Below, piece by piece: positions 53,564 through 61,911 of a DNA stretch of 64,000 nucleotides. The notes beneath the pieces were generated by a model, which did not search any database, was not told the origin of the DNA, and saw nothing but the letters and a program-made list of their open reading frames with translations. Location of the stretch: the NCBI GenBank assembly GCA_963704615.1, contig OY969923.1:3720001-3784000 (forward strand). The letters are read 5' to 3'. A program made the translations under genes and the position numbers. This DNA is from Bog-756 sp963704615. Lineage in GTDB: Bacteria > Actinomycetota > Acidimicrobiia > Acidimicrobiales > RAAP-2. The number at the start of each line of letters is the position of its first letter. The first letter of the stretch is position 1.

Positions 53564-54593
53564 CGATCAGCTCAGCCAGCTCGCCGGCAAAATAGGAGAG
53601 AACGAAGTCGGCTCCGGCCCGTTTGACCGCGGTCAACTGCTCGAGAGCGACAGCGGGCCCGTCGATCCAACCCCGCTCGGCTGCCGCCTTGACCATGGCG
53701 TACTCACCACTGACGTGATAGGCGGCCAACGGAACGTCGAAGTTGGCCCGCACCTCGGCGATGACGTCGAGCGATGTCATGGCCGGTTTGACCATGACCA
53801 TGTCCGCGCCCTCGCTCACGTCGAGAGCCACCTCGGCCAGCGCCTCACGGCGGTTGGCCGGATCCTGCTGGTATCCCTTGCGGTCGCCGCCGTCGACGAT
53901 GGTCACCGCCGCGGCATCGCGGAACGGACCGTAGAGAGCCGAGGCGTACTTGGCCGCGTAGGCCAGGATGGCCGTGTTCTCCAGTCCCGATCGATCCAGC
54001 GCCTGTCGGATGGCTCCCACCTGACCGTCCATCATCCCGCTGGGAGCGATCACATCGGCGCCGGCGGTGGCCTGGGACACGGCCAGCTCGGCATACAGGA
54101 GCAGGGTGGCATCGTTGTCCACGTCCCCGGTGGTGGGGTCGACCACGCCACAGTGACCATGATCGGTGAATTCGTCGAGGCAGCAATCGGCCATGACCAC
54201 CACCGAGTCGCCGACCGCGTCACGGGTGGCGGACAGCGCCCTCTGGGTGATCCCGTCGGCCCGGAGGGCGGCCGACCCGGTTGCGTCCTTCGCCGCGGCG
54301 GTGGGCAACCCGAACAGGATGACCCCGGGAAGGCCCAGACCGGCCAGGCGCTTGACCTCGACGGCCAACGAGTCGACGGTGTGCTGCACCACGCCCGGCA
54401 ACGACGGCACCGGGCGCGGTTCCTCCAGTCCGTCGGCCACGAACAACGGGGCCACCAGGTCGTCGACGGACAACCGGGACTCGGCGACCAAACGCCTGAG
54501 GGCCGAGCTGGTGCGCAGTCGGCGCATGCGGGTCACCGGGAAGCCGGTCCGCGGCATCCGCATCGCGGTCCGGGGAGACGATTCACTCGACAC
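53556..54593 (-). CDS. hemB: Delta-aminolevulinic acid dehydratase (porphobilinogen synthase)
   Basis: Condenses two 5-aminolevulinate molecules to porphobilinogen. 345 residues. The metal-site segment reads MADCCLDEFTDHGHCGVVDP at about 133-152: two of the three usual zinc cysteines are present and the third position is Asp, the form seen in mycobacterial relatives. The two active-site lysines are in GDRKGYQQDPANRREAL and GADMVMVKPAMTSLDVI (about 210 and 263). GTG at 54593, eleven bases after hemD. Confidence 0.97.
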   Translation of the reverse strand: MSSESSPRTAMRMPRTGFPVTRMRRLRTSSALRRLVAESRLSVDDLVAPLFVADGLEEPRPVPSLPGVVQHTVDSLAVEVKRLAGLGLPGVILFGLPTAAAKDATGSAALRADGITQRALSATRDAVGDSVVVMADCCLDEFTDHGHCGVVDPTTGDVDNDATLLLYAELAVSQATAGADVIAPSGMMDGQVGAIRQALDRSGLENTAILAYAAKYASALYGPFRDAAAVTIVDGGDRKGYQQDPANRREALAEVALDVSEGADMVMVKPAMTSLDVIAEVRANFDVPLAAYHVSGEYAMVKAAAERGWIDGPAVALEQLTAVKRAGADFVLSYFAGELAELIGG

Positions 54594-54604
54594 GAACCCC
54601 CAGC

Positions 54605-55453
54605 CTACGGCAGCGCCGGGGCGCGGGAACCGCCGAGCGCGTCCACCACGGCGCCCACCAAGCCCTCGATGGTGTGGGGGTCGGCCTCCACCGCCACCTC
54701 CAGGCCCGCGGCGCGAGCCGAGCCCGACGTGGACGGTCCGATCGAGGCCACCACCGGAGGCACCCCGCGCCGGGTGAGCAGCTCGACCGTCCGTCGCACC
54801 GTGGACGACGAGGTGAAGGCGATGGCATCCGCGGCTCGGGCCGCGGTGGTGGCCTCCGGTCCCGGATCAGCGGGCACCGTGCGGTAGGCAACCACCTCGT
54901 CGACCAGCCAACCCCTGGCCCGGAGACCGGCGGCCAGCGCGCCGCCCACCGTCTCCGCCCGGGGGAAAAGAACCGTCCCCGCGCTCCCCGTCCCTGCCTG
55001 CCCGGACTGCGATCCCGACGCTCCGGGGTGCAAGGGGTCGACGGCGGGGAAGGCCTCGGCCAGAGCCTCGGCGGCCGACACGGCCGGCACCAGGTCGGGT
55101 GTGAACCCGCCGTCGACGAGAGTCCGGGCGGTGCCGACCCCCACCACGGCCCACCGCACCGTGTCCGGGACGGCCCGTCCGCCCAGTGCGGCCAGCAGCC
55201 GGGCCGCGGCATTGGCCGAGGTCAGGGCCACCCACTGGTAGGCGCCGGAGGCGAGTCGGTGGGCGGCGATGGACAGGCGGGCGCCGCCATCCTCGGGGTC
55301 CTCGATGGTGATGACGGGGAGCTCGACGACGGTGGCGCCCAGATCCACCAGGCGATCCACCAGACCCGAGGCCTGAGCCCGGGCCCGGGTCACCACCACC
55401 GTGCGTCCGGTCAGGGGAGAACCGGGGACCGGGGATGCGGAGAAGGCGGTCAC
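54605..55453 (-). CDS. hemD: Uroporphyrinogen-III synthase
   Basis: Cyclises hydroxymethylbilane with inversion of ring D. 282 residues. The sequence family is weakly conserved, and the call rests on the layout RTVVVTRARAQASGLVDRLV near the N-terminus, WVALTSANAAARLLAALGGR, WAVVGVGTARTLVDGGFTPD, the C-terminal DAIAFTSSSTVRRTVELLTR with VVASIGPSTSGSARAAGLEV, and on its place between cobA and hemB. It is a separate protein here, whereas many actinobacteria fuse it to the methyltransferase. GTGA overlap with cobA. Confidence 0.92.
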   Translation of the reverse strand: MTAFSASPVPGSPLTGRTVVVTRARAQASGLVDRLVDLGATVVELPVITIEDPEDGGARLSIAAHRLASGAYQWVALTSANAAARLLAALGGRAVPDTVRWAVVGVGTARTLVDGGFTPDLVPAVSAAEALAEAFPAVDPLHPGASGSQSGQAGTGSAGTVLFPRAETVGGALAAGLRARGWLVDEVVAYRTVPADPGPEATTAARAADAIAFTSSSTVRRTVELLTRRGVPPVVASIGPSTSGSARAAGLEVAVEADPHTIEGLVGAVVDALGGSRAPALP

Positions 55454-56184
55454 CGCGGCCCCGGGGCCAGATCGGTCGAACCGAGGTCGAGCTCGGCCAC
55501 CGGGCCCACAACGATCACCGCGGGCGCGGGCAGGTCCACGGTGGACAGCTGGCCGAGGGTTGAATGGACCACCTTCTGGTCCGGGGTCGTTCCCCAGTGC
55601 ACCACCGCCACCGGGGTGTCGGTCGGGCGGCCACTGGCCAACAGGGCCTCGGCGATGCCGGCCCGCTCGGACATCCCCATGAGGATGACCAGGGTCCCTC
55701 CGGACCGGCCCAGGGCGTCCCAGTCGACACCGGCGGCGGCCGACCCGTCCCCCAGGTGGCCGGTCACCACGCTCACCGAGGTGGCCATGCCCCGATGGGT
55801 CACCGGAATACCGGCCGCGGCCGGGGCGGCGAAGGCCGAGCTCACCCCGGGCACCACCTCGTAGCCGACCCCGGCCTGGCGCAGAGCCTCCGCCTCCTCA
55901 CCGCCCCGGCCGAAGACGAAGGGGTCGCCTCCCTTGAGCCGGACCACCCGGCGGCCGGCACGACCGTGCTCGATCAGTTGGGCGTTGATGGCCGACTGCC
56001 GGTTCGACTCGCCGGGCAATTTGCCCACATCGATGAGCTCGGCGGTCGGGGGTGCCAACTCGAGGAGCTCGTGGGCGACCAGCCGGTCGTAGATGACCAC
56101 CTCGGCGTCGCCCAGCAATTCGGCACCCCGCCGGGTGAGGAGGCCGGGGTCGCCCGGCCCGGCTCCGATCAGCGCCACCGTCAT
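55450..56184 (-). CDS. cobA: Uroporphyrinogen-III C-methyltransferase
   Basis: SAM-dependent double methylation of uroporphyrinogen III to precorrin-2, the branch point towards siroheme and cobalamin. 244 residues. Marks: VALIGAGPGDPGLLTRRGAE at the N-terminus, VIYDRLVAHELLELAP, VRLKGGDPFVFGRGGEEAEA at about 79-98, VVPGVSSAFAAPAAAGIPVT, and TLVILMGMSERAGIAEALLA. The ATG at 56184 overlaps the hemC stop (ATGA); a longer frame exists but would start inside hemC. No siroheme or cobalamin genes follow, so the downstream product is not decided in this window. Confidence 0.95.
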   Translation of the reverse strand: MTVALIGAGPGDPGLLTRRGAELLGDAEVVIYDRLVAHELLELAPPTAELIDVGKLPGESNRQSAINAQLIEHGRAGRRVVRLKGGDPFVFGRGGEEAEALRQAGVGYEVVPGVSSAFAAPAAAGIPVTHRGMATSVSVVTGHLGDGSAAAGVDWDALGRSGGTLVILMGMSERAGIAEALLASGRPTDTPVAVVHWGTTPDQKVVHSTLGQLSTVDLPAPAVIVVGPVAELDLGSTDLAPGPR

Positions 56185-57179
56185 GACGTGACCCGCCATT
56201 TCGGCCCGGCCGCGTCGGCGATGGGCTGCTCCCAATCGCCCAGCACGTCACCCCCGGCCTCGTCGAGCAGATACCGGGCCACGGCTCGCCCCACCTCGTC
56301 GGGCTGCTCCCCGATCACGCCGTGGCGGAGGAGGACCCGCCCGTCCGCCGAGGCCAACATCCCGGTCAACCGGAGCCTTGGAGACGGCGCGTCCGCTTCG
56401 GGATCGGTCCACTCGGCGTGGGCGCCGACCGGCAGGGTGCACCCGCCTCCCAATTCGGCCAGGAAGGCCCGCTCCGATTCCACCAGGCGCCGAATACCGA
56501 GGTCGTCGATGGCCGCCAGGGCGGTGCGGGCGACGGCGTCGTCGGCCCGGCATTCGACGGCCAGGGCACCCTGTCCGACCTGGGGAACCATCACCTCGGT
56601 CTCCAGGACCTCGATGGCCAGGTCCTCGGGTGCCGACCAGCCCAGGCGGTCGAGGCCGGCCTTGGCCACCACCACCGCGGCCAACCCCCGCTGCCCGACG
56701 GCGGCGAGGCGGGTGGCCAGGTTGCCCCGCAGATCGGCAAAGGCGAGGTCGGGGCGCAGATGGGCCAGCTGGGCCCGGCGTCGGGCCGAGCCCGTGGCCA
56801 CGTTCGACCCGGTGGGAAGGGACTCCAGCCGTCCGCCCACCAACACGTCGCGGGGGTCGGCCCGCTCGGGGAAGGCGGCGAGAACCAGGCTGGGCACCTG
56901 CTGGTCGAAGGACGCGGGCAGATCCTTGGCCGAGTGCACCGCGGCATCGGCGTCTCCCCGCAGCACTGCGCCCTGGACCTCCTTCACGAAGACGCCCTGG
57001 CCTCCGATGCGGTCGAGGGGGATATCGGTCCTCTTGTCACCCAGGGTCTCGACCACCACCAGCGATGAGGACAGACCGACCCCGTCGAGGAGCCCGGCGA
57101 TGCGTCGGGCCTGGGCCAAGGCCAACGGCGACCCCCGGGTCGCCAGCCGGAGCGCCGATCGTTCGGTCACGGCGGACAC
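56181..57179 (-). CDS. hemC: Hydroxymethylbilane synthase (porphobilinogen deaminase)
   Basis: Polymerises four porphobilinogens on a dipyrromethane cofactor. 332 residues. Marks: LRLATRGSPLALAQARRIAG, GVFVKEVQGAVLRGDADAAV, HSAKDLPASFDQQVPS, NVATGSARRRAQLAHLRPDL, LRGNLATRLAAVGQRGLAAV, and the cofactor-binding Cys in LGGGCTLPVGAHAEW near residue 245. GTG at 57179, fourteen bases after hemA. Confidence 0.97.
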   Translation of the reverse strand: MSAVTERSALRLATRGSPLALAQARRIAGLLDGVGLSSSLVVVETLGDKRTDIPLDRIGGQGVFVKEVQGAVLRGDADAAVHSAKDLPASFDQQVPSLVLAAFPERADPRDVLVGGRLESLPTGSNVATGSARRRAQLAHLRPDLAFADLRGNLATRLAAVGQRGLAAVVVAKAGLDRLGWSAPEDLAIEVLETEVMVPQVGQGALAVECRADDAVARTALAAIDDLGIRRLVESERAFLAELGGGCTLPVGAHAEWTDPEADAPSPRLRLTGMLASADGRVLLRHGVIGEQPDEVGRAVARYLLDEAGGDVLGDWEQPIADAAGPKWRVTS

Positions 57180-57193
57180 CGGACGGCCACCGG

Positions 57194-58477
57194 CTAGAGG
57201 TCGAACAGCGATCGGAGCGCTTCGACCAGTCGCTCACCCCGGGGTGTCCCCGCCGCGTCCTTGAGCGCCACCGTCGGTTGGTGGAGGAGTTTGGCCATCA
57301 TGGCCCGGGTCACCGTGTCGACCTGTTCCCACTGGGCCTCGGTGAGGTCGGTGCGCTTGGACCTCTGCCGCTCGTATTCGGCCCGGCGAGCGTCCTCCAC
57401 CCGGGACCTGAGCTCCGACACCATGGGCGCGGCATCCCGAGCTCGGGAGGCGACACGGTAGCGCTCGACCTCGTCGTCGACGATCCGGTTGGCGTCGGCC
57501 ACCTCCTCACGCCGACCGGACAGGGCATCGGCGACCGCGGCGCGCAGCACCTCCATGTCCAACAGGTCGAGCCCTACGAGCGCCGAGGCGGACGGGTCCA
57601 CATTGCGGGGGACGCCGAGGTCGACGATCAGCAACGGGGCCCCGGATCCCCGACCGCTCATGGCGCGCTCGAGCATGGCGCGCTCGATGATCGGGTGGGT
57701 GGTGCCCACCGAGGTGAAGGCGACGTCGGCCGCGGTGAGGAGCTCCTCGAGATCGTCCAGCGAGGCCGTCGTCCGGTTGGGGGCCACCTCGGCGGGCAAG
57801 CCGGCCATCACGCCCTCGGTGCGGTCCGAGGTGCGATTGGCCAGCACCAGGGTGGCGACGTCGTGGCCGACCAGGGCCTGGGTTACCCCTTCCCCCATCT
57901 CCCCGGCCCCCACGACAAGGACCCGAGCCCCGGCCAGGCCACCGGGGCGGCGGTCGGCGGCCAGGGCCACCGCCCCATGGGACAGGGAGGTGATGCCTCG
58001 GGCGATGGCCGTTTCCGACCGGACTCGCTTGCCGGTCTCGACCGCATGACGGAAGAGGGCGCCGAGGACCGGACCGGAGACCTGCTCGCTGCGGGCCCGC
58101 TCCCAGGCCCGCCGTACTTGCCCGAGGACCTCCGACTCGCCGAGCACGGCCGAGTCGAGACCGGCGGCCACCGAGAAAAGATGGCTGGTGACATCGTCGT
58201 CGAAGCGCACGGTGAGATGGTCGGACAATGCTTCCACCGGGCTGTCGCTGATGCCGGCCAGGAACTCCTGAAGCTCGGCCACGCCGTCGTGGAAGCGCTC
58301 CACCACCGCGTAGACCTCGGTGCGCAGGCAGGTGGAGAGGATGACCGCCTCGGACAGGTTGGACTTGTCCCGCAGCCGTCCGAGGGCCTTGGGGAGGGAG
58401 CCCTCGGGAACCGCCACCCGCTCCAGCAGGGTGAGGGGGGAATGGCGTTGTTCGAGACCCACGACGATCACCGACAC
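57194..58477 (-). CDS. hemA: Glutamyl-tRNA reductase
   Basis: NADPH-dependent reduction of glutamyl-tRNA to glutamate-1-semialdehyde, first step of the C5 heme path and its usual control point. 427 residues. The catalytic Cys is residue 50 in VILSTCLRTEVYAVVERFHD; the residue after it is Leu rather than Asn, as other actinobacteria also vary here (Met in mycobacteria). Other marks: SHLFSVAAGLDSAVLGESEV, SLSHGAVALAADRRPGGLAG, ARVLVVGAGEMGEGVTQAL (NADPH site) and RNVDPSASALVGLDLLDMEV. GTG at 58477. It heads the six-gene heme run. Confidence 0.97.
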   Translation of the reverse strand: MSVIVVGLEQRHSPLTLLERVAVPEGSLPKALGRLRDKSNLSEAVILSTCLRTEVYAVVERFHDGVAELQEFLAGISDSPVEALSDHLTVRFDDDVTSHLFSVAAGLDSAVLGESEVLGQVRRAWERARSEQVSGPVLGALFRHAVETGKRVRSETAIARGITSLSHGAVALAADRRPGGLAGARVLVVGAGEMGEGVTQALVGHDVATLVLANRTSDRTEGVMAGLPAEVAPNRTTASLDDLEELLTAADVAFTSVGTTHPIIERAMLERAMSGRGSGAPLLIVDLGVPRNVDPSASALVGLDLLDMEVLRAAVADALSGRREEVADANRIVDDEVERYRVASRARDAAPMVSELRSRVEDARRAEYERQRSKRTDLTEAQWEQVDTVTRAMMAKLLHQPTVALKDAAGTPRGERLVEALRSLFDL

Positions 58478-58576
58478 CAGGCCACCCCCTCGGGTGCAGA
58501 CCGGTTCGTTCGGTGTCTCACCGAGTCACCCTGCTGGTCGGGCCGATCGGCCGGCCGGAGTGGGGTCGACCGGCAT

Positions 58577-58601
58577 CGATCGGGTCGTCCGACCTCGATC
58601 G
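58577..58601. repeat. Imperfect inverted repeat between rex and hemA
   Basis: CGATCGGGTCG (58577-58587) and CGACCTCGATCG (58590-58601) pair with one bulged base around a two-base centre. It lies about 100 bp upstream of hemA and 70 bp after rex. Could be a rex terminator or an operator for the heme operon; it does not match a Rex site. The rest of 58478-58671 shows nothing else. Confidence 0.35.
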
Positions 58602-58671
58602 CGGGTGAGGGTGCCAGCGCGTCCACCACCCAAGAGTAGGGCGGCCTCGGCGAGATTCCCATCCAGGGCTC

Positions 58672-59415
58672 TCAGTCAGAGGACTTGGAGCTCAGTCCGA
58701 TCGACCGGATGATCGGCATGCGGCTTCCTCCCTGGGCGTCACTCTGCCGGGACTGGTAGAAGCTCATCACCTGGAGCTCGATGCTCAAGTCGACGTAGCG
58801 CAGCAACACGTCGGAAGGGACTTCCAGCACCCGGGGGGCGAAGTTGAGTATGGAGCGAACTCCGGCTCCGATCATCATGTCGGCAACCCGTTGGGCCCCC
58901 GACGCGGGGGTGGTGATGACCCCGATGGCCAGCGGGGTTTCGACGGCGATGAGCGGGAGGTCGTCCACGTGGCGCACTACAACCGCGTCCACCTGTTCCC
59001 CGATGATGGCCGGATCGGTGTCGAGCAGCGCGGTCACGCTGAAATTGCGGGCCGCGAACCCCTGGGAGCGGGCCAGGGCGCGACCCAGGTTGCCGATGCC
59101 GGCGATCACCACCGGCCACACCCGGTCCAGCCCGAGTTGCCGGTCGATCTGCTCGATGAGGAAGGCAGCGTCGTAACCGGCACCCCGGGTACCGAAGGAG
59201 CCCAACAACGACAGGTCCTTGCGCACCTTGGCCGCATTGAGCTGGGCCGACGATGCCAGCAGCTCCGACGAGACGGTGGTGGTGCCGGCACGGAGGAGCT
59301 CCTCGAGGATGCGTTGGTACACCGGCAACCGGGTCACGGTGGCCTCGGGAATGCGTCGGCCGGGCGCCGGCGGTCCGGATCGTGGGCTCGGGACGTGCGG
59401 GGACGGGTCAGGCAC
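58672..59415 (-). CDS. rex: Redox-sensing transcriptional repressor Rex
   Basis: Dimeric repressor that binds DNA when NAD+ is high and releases it with NADH; usual targets are respiratory and heme genes. 247 residues. Winged helix: TRLPVYQRILEELLRAGTTT, SSAQLNAAKVRKDLSLLGSF and GTRGAGYD at about 28-80; Rossmann domain: WPVVIAGIGNLGRALARSQG at about 100-119, ALLDTDPAIIGEQVDAVVVR, and the domain-swapped C-terminal helix LSIELQVMSFYQSRQSD. The Pro-rich first 25 residues and Ser-rich tail are extra. Located directly before hemA as in Streptomyces. GTG at 59415. Confidence 0.97.
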   Translation of the reverse strand: MPDPSPHVPSPRSGPPAPGRRIPEATVTRLPVYQRILEELLRAGTTTVSSELLASSAQLNAAKVRKDLSLLGSFGTRGAGYDAAFLIEQIDRQLGLDRVWPVVIAGIGNLGRALARSQGFAARNFSVTALLDTDPAIIGEQVDAVVVRHVDDLPLIAVETPLAIGVITTPASGAQRVADMMIGAGVRSILNFAPRVLEVPSDVLLRYVDLSIELQVMSFYQSRQSDAQGGSRMPIIRSIGLSSKSSD

Positions 59416-59454
59416 TGACCGGATCGTAGGACCGGGGGGTCGGCTGCGGAAAGC

Positions 59455-60504
59455 TCAGCCCCGGCGGCCATGCCCGGGGACGATCCGGATGGCGGCTCCG
59501 GTCCCGGCCAGATCGAGGCGTTCGGCGGCCGAGGCCCGGTCGAGGACCACGGCGACCTGGCCCGAGCTGTCGACCACCAGGCCCAACTCGCCCTCGGCCA
59601 GCTCACCGAACGCCCGCACCCGCCGAGCTCGGTGAGGTCCGGACGACGATTGCGGCCCCGACGACGGGCCGCTCCCCGGCGCCCGGTCGACGGTGAGCTC
59701 CCCCGTGGCCCCCAGCGGGAGATCGATGGCATCGAGCCCGCGGGGACCCAGCGCCAGCTGGACGTTGCCGAACCGGTCGATCCACACCACCGGGGCGACC
59801 ACCGCCGACCGGTCGGGGCCACCCTCGTCATCCACGCTGGTGGTGGGCAGGCCGGGAGCGGCGACCAGTGACCCGGGGTCGATGGCCTCCCCCAGGACGG
59901 TCGGGTCACCACCGAGGGCCAGGTGGGCGGCAGCCGGGGCGAAGACGTCCCGGCCATCGAAGGTGGGGCCGGGACCTGCGTCCCCCCCGTCTGCTCCGTC
60001 CCCCCCGTCCCGTCCGTCGGCACCGTGCCCGGCGTCCCGGCCCACCCGGAGGGCGACGGCCGCCTCGGCCCCCCCGAGGACTTCGGCCGCCCCGACGAGG
60101 AGGCCGTTGTCGGGTCCGACCAACCACGACGGGCCGCGGCGGGGACCCCCAGGCGGTGCGGGAATGTCTGACCGGTGGGGACCGGGTCGGTCGGAACCGG
60201 AACCGGTCCGCACGGCCACGGCCCGGCGAGCGGTGCCGACTCCGGGATCGACCACGGCCAGCACCACGCCCGCACCCAGGTACGGGACAGCCCGAACCAG
60301 CAGGGCGGCCCCGGCGGCCACGTCGAACGGGGGGATCTGATGGGACAGGTCGATGACCGGAACGGTGGCGGCCAGGCGATGCAGGACGGCGTGGACCACG
60401 CCGACGAATTCATCGGCCGTCCCGTAATCGGACAGGAAGAAGACAGCCGGCCCCGGAGGCTCACCGACCGTCAACAGGTTCCTTCCGCCTCCGGTCGGGC
60501 TCAC
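59455..60504 (-). CDS. SAM hydrolase (DUF62 / SAM hydroxide adenosyltransferase) family protein
   Basis: 349 residues. Family marks: FFLSDYGTADEFVGVVHAVL at about 22-41, IDLSHQIPPFDVAAGAALL, VLAVVDPGVGTARRAVAVRT at about 81-100, WLVGPDNGLLVGAAEVLG, GRDVFAPAAAHLALGG, and WIDRFGNVQLALGPRGL. The family contains enzymes that split SAM to adenosine and methionine with hydroxide, and the related fluorinase and chlorinase. Halogenase-type activity needs specific residues that cannot be judged by eye; hydrolysis is the default. Gly/Asp-rich inserts at about 160-185 and 275-295 are unusual. It lies between proC and rex, 12 bp after proC. Confidence 0.88.
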   Translation of the reverse strand: MSPTGGGRNLLTVGEPPGPAVFFLSDYGTADEFVGVVHAVLHRLAATVPVIDLSHQIPPFDVAAGAALLVRAVPYLGAGVVLAVVDPGVGTARRAVAVRTGSGSDRPGPHRSDIPAPPGGPRRGPSWLVGPDNGLLVGAAEVLGGAEAAVALRVGRDAGHGADGRDGGDGADGGDAGPGPTFDGRDVFAPAAAHLALGGDPTVLGEAIDPGSLVAAPGLPTTSVDDEGGPDRSAVVAPVVWIDRFGNVQLALGPRGLDAIDLPLGATGELTVDRAPGSGPSSGPQSSSGPHRARRVRAFGELAEGELGLVVDSSGQVAVVLDRASAAERLDLAGTGAAIRIVPGHGRRG

Positions 60505-60516
60505 CGCGGACCCGGC

Positions 60517-61308
60517 TCAGCGCCCCAGCTGTCGGGAGCGCTCGGCGGCGGCGGCCACCGCCTCGATGAAGGCCGAGCGCACGGCTTTGAACTCGAGCGT
60601 GCGCAGGGCGGCTGCGGTGGTGCCTCCCGGGGAGGTCACGGCGGCACGGAGATCGCCGGGCTCGTCATCGGTCTCGGCCATCATCCGGGCCGATCCGAGG
60701 ATGGTCCCCACCACCAGGGTCCGGCTCACTTCGCGGGTGAGACCGGCGGTCACCCCGGCCTCGACCATGGCCTCGGCCACCAGGAAGACATAAGCCGGGC
60801 CCGATCCGGACACGGCGGTCACCGCGTCGAGATGGCGCTCGGGCAGTCGGACCACGATGCCCACCGCCGACAGGATGCCCTCGGCCCAGTCGAGATCGGC
60901 TGACGTCGCCGCGCTACCGCCGGACATGGCCGCCACCCCGGCTCCGATCAGAGCAGGGGTGTTGGGCATGGCCCTGACCACCACACCTCGGGCACCGAGG
61001 GCGGCCTCGAGGCGGGTCGTCGACAGGCCGGCCACGATCGAGAGCACCCGGGAGATCCCGCTGGCTCCGAGGGTCCGGAGGACGGCCTCGGCCACGTCGG
61101 GCTTGACGGCGAGCAGAGCGTCGTCGGCGGGGACGGGAGCGTCGACCACCTGCAGGTCCGGGAGGGCCTCGGACAGCAGCCGCCGCCGCTCCGGGTCGGG
61201 ATCGCTGACAGCCACATCCGCGGCCGACGCCCAACCAGCGGCGAGGAGCCCGGTGACCAGGGCGGTCCCCATCTTTCCGCCCCCGACCACCAGAAGCTTC
61301 GGCGCCAT
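60517..61308 (-). CDS. proC: Pyrroline-5-carboxylate reductase
   Basis: Last step of proline synthesis, NAD(P)H-dependent. 263 residues. Marks: KLLVVGGGKMGTALVTGLLA (nucleotide site) at the N-terminus, LLAVKPDVAEAVLRTLGA, VVRAMPNTPALIGAGVAAMS at about 90-109, DAVTAVSGSGPAYVFLVAEA, and VTSPGGTTAAALRTLEFKAV at the C-terminal signature. The ATG at 61308 lies eight bases after TAGCGT on the minus strand, possibly its own promoter. proC in this neighbourhood is conserved with mycobacteria. Confidence 0.96.
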   Translation of the reverse strand: MAPKLLVVGGGKMGTALVTGLLAAGWASAADVAVSDPDPERRRLLSEALPDLQVVDAPVPADDALLAVKPDVAEAVLRTLGASGISRVLSIVAGLSTTRLEAALGARGVVVRAMPNTPALIGAGVAAMSGGSAATSADLDWAEGILSAVGIVVRLPERHLDAVTAVSGSGPAYVFLVAEAMVEAGVTAGLTREVSRTLVVGTILGSARMMAETDDEPGDLRAAVTSPGGTTAAALRTLEFKAVRSAFIEAVAAAAERSRQLGR

Positions 61309-61392
61309 GCGCGCAGACGCTACCAGCGGGTCGATCGACGGCCCGGTGGCTCGGGGCGCCCGGTGGTGACCAGCTCGGTCAGGCTGGCGGTC

Positions 61393-61911
61393 TCACCCCG
61401 CCGGGCGCGGCGATGCCGGTCGCCGGCGGCGGTACTGCCCCTCGTAGCCGATGGCCATGGCCGTGGGGAAGCAGGCATCGGTGGTGGCCAACGAGGCCCC
61501 CATGATGCGGTCCAACTCGTCCTCGTCGACCCGCTCCACCGGTACCCGGCCCACCAGATAGACCGCATCCTCGGGCCCCAGGGCGAAGCACATGCCGAGC
61601 AGGTCGGCGTTCTTCTTGAGGAGGTACTCCCAGGTCGAGGCCACGTTCGTCTCGGGACCGGGCATGAACTGGGTCTCGTGGTGCAGGGTGCGCTGGCGCA
61701 GGGTCAACCAGACGGTGACGTATTCCTTCTCGTCCCCGCGCAAGCGGAGGTACCACCTCGGAGCACCGGTAACCGGGTCCCCTCCCGGCTGGCGATCGAC
61801 CGCCACCAGGGCGCTGTCGGCAGCCAGCTCCTGCTCCCCCCAGGCATCGATGAGGGCACACACCGCATCTCGCTCGGCCGGACCGAGGATGCCACCCCAC
61901 CGTTCGGTCAC
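61393..61911 (-). CDS. YbjN-domain protein
   Basis: 172 residues of the YbjN/type III secretion chaperone-like fold: DAVCALIDAWGEQELAADSA, APRWYLRLRGDEKEYVTVWL, LRQRTLHHETQFMPGPE, LGMCFALGPEDAVYLVGRVP and LDRIMGASLATTDACFPTAM. The family has no settled biochemical role. A YbjN protein also follows mshA in Mycobacterium (Rv0487 after Rv0486), so the pairing is old. The GTG at 61911 overlaps the mshA stop (GTGA); a longer frame would reach into mshA. Confidence 0.88.
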   Translation of the reverse strand: MTERWGGILGPAERDAVCALIDAWGEQELAADSALVAVDRQPGGDPVTGAPRWYLRLRGDEKEYVTVWLTLRQRTLHHETQFMPGPETNVASTWEYLLKKNADLLGMCFALGPEDAVYLVGRVPVERVDEDELDRIMGASLATTDACFPTAMAIGYEGQYRRRRPASPRPAG

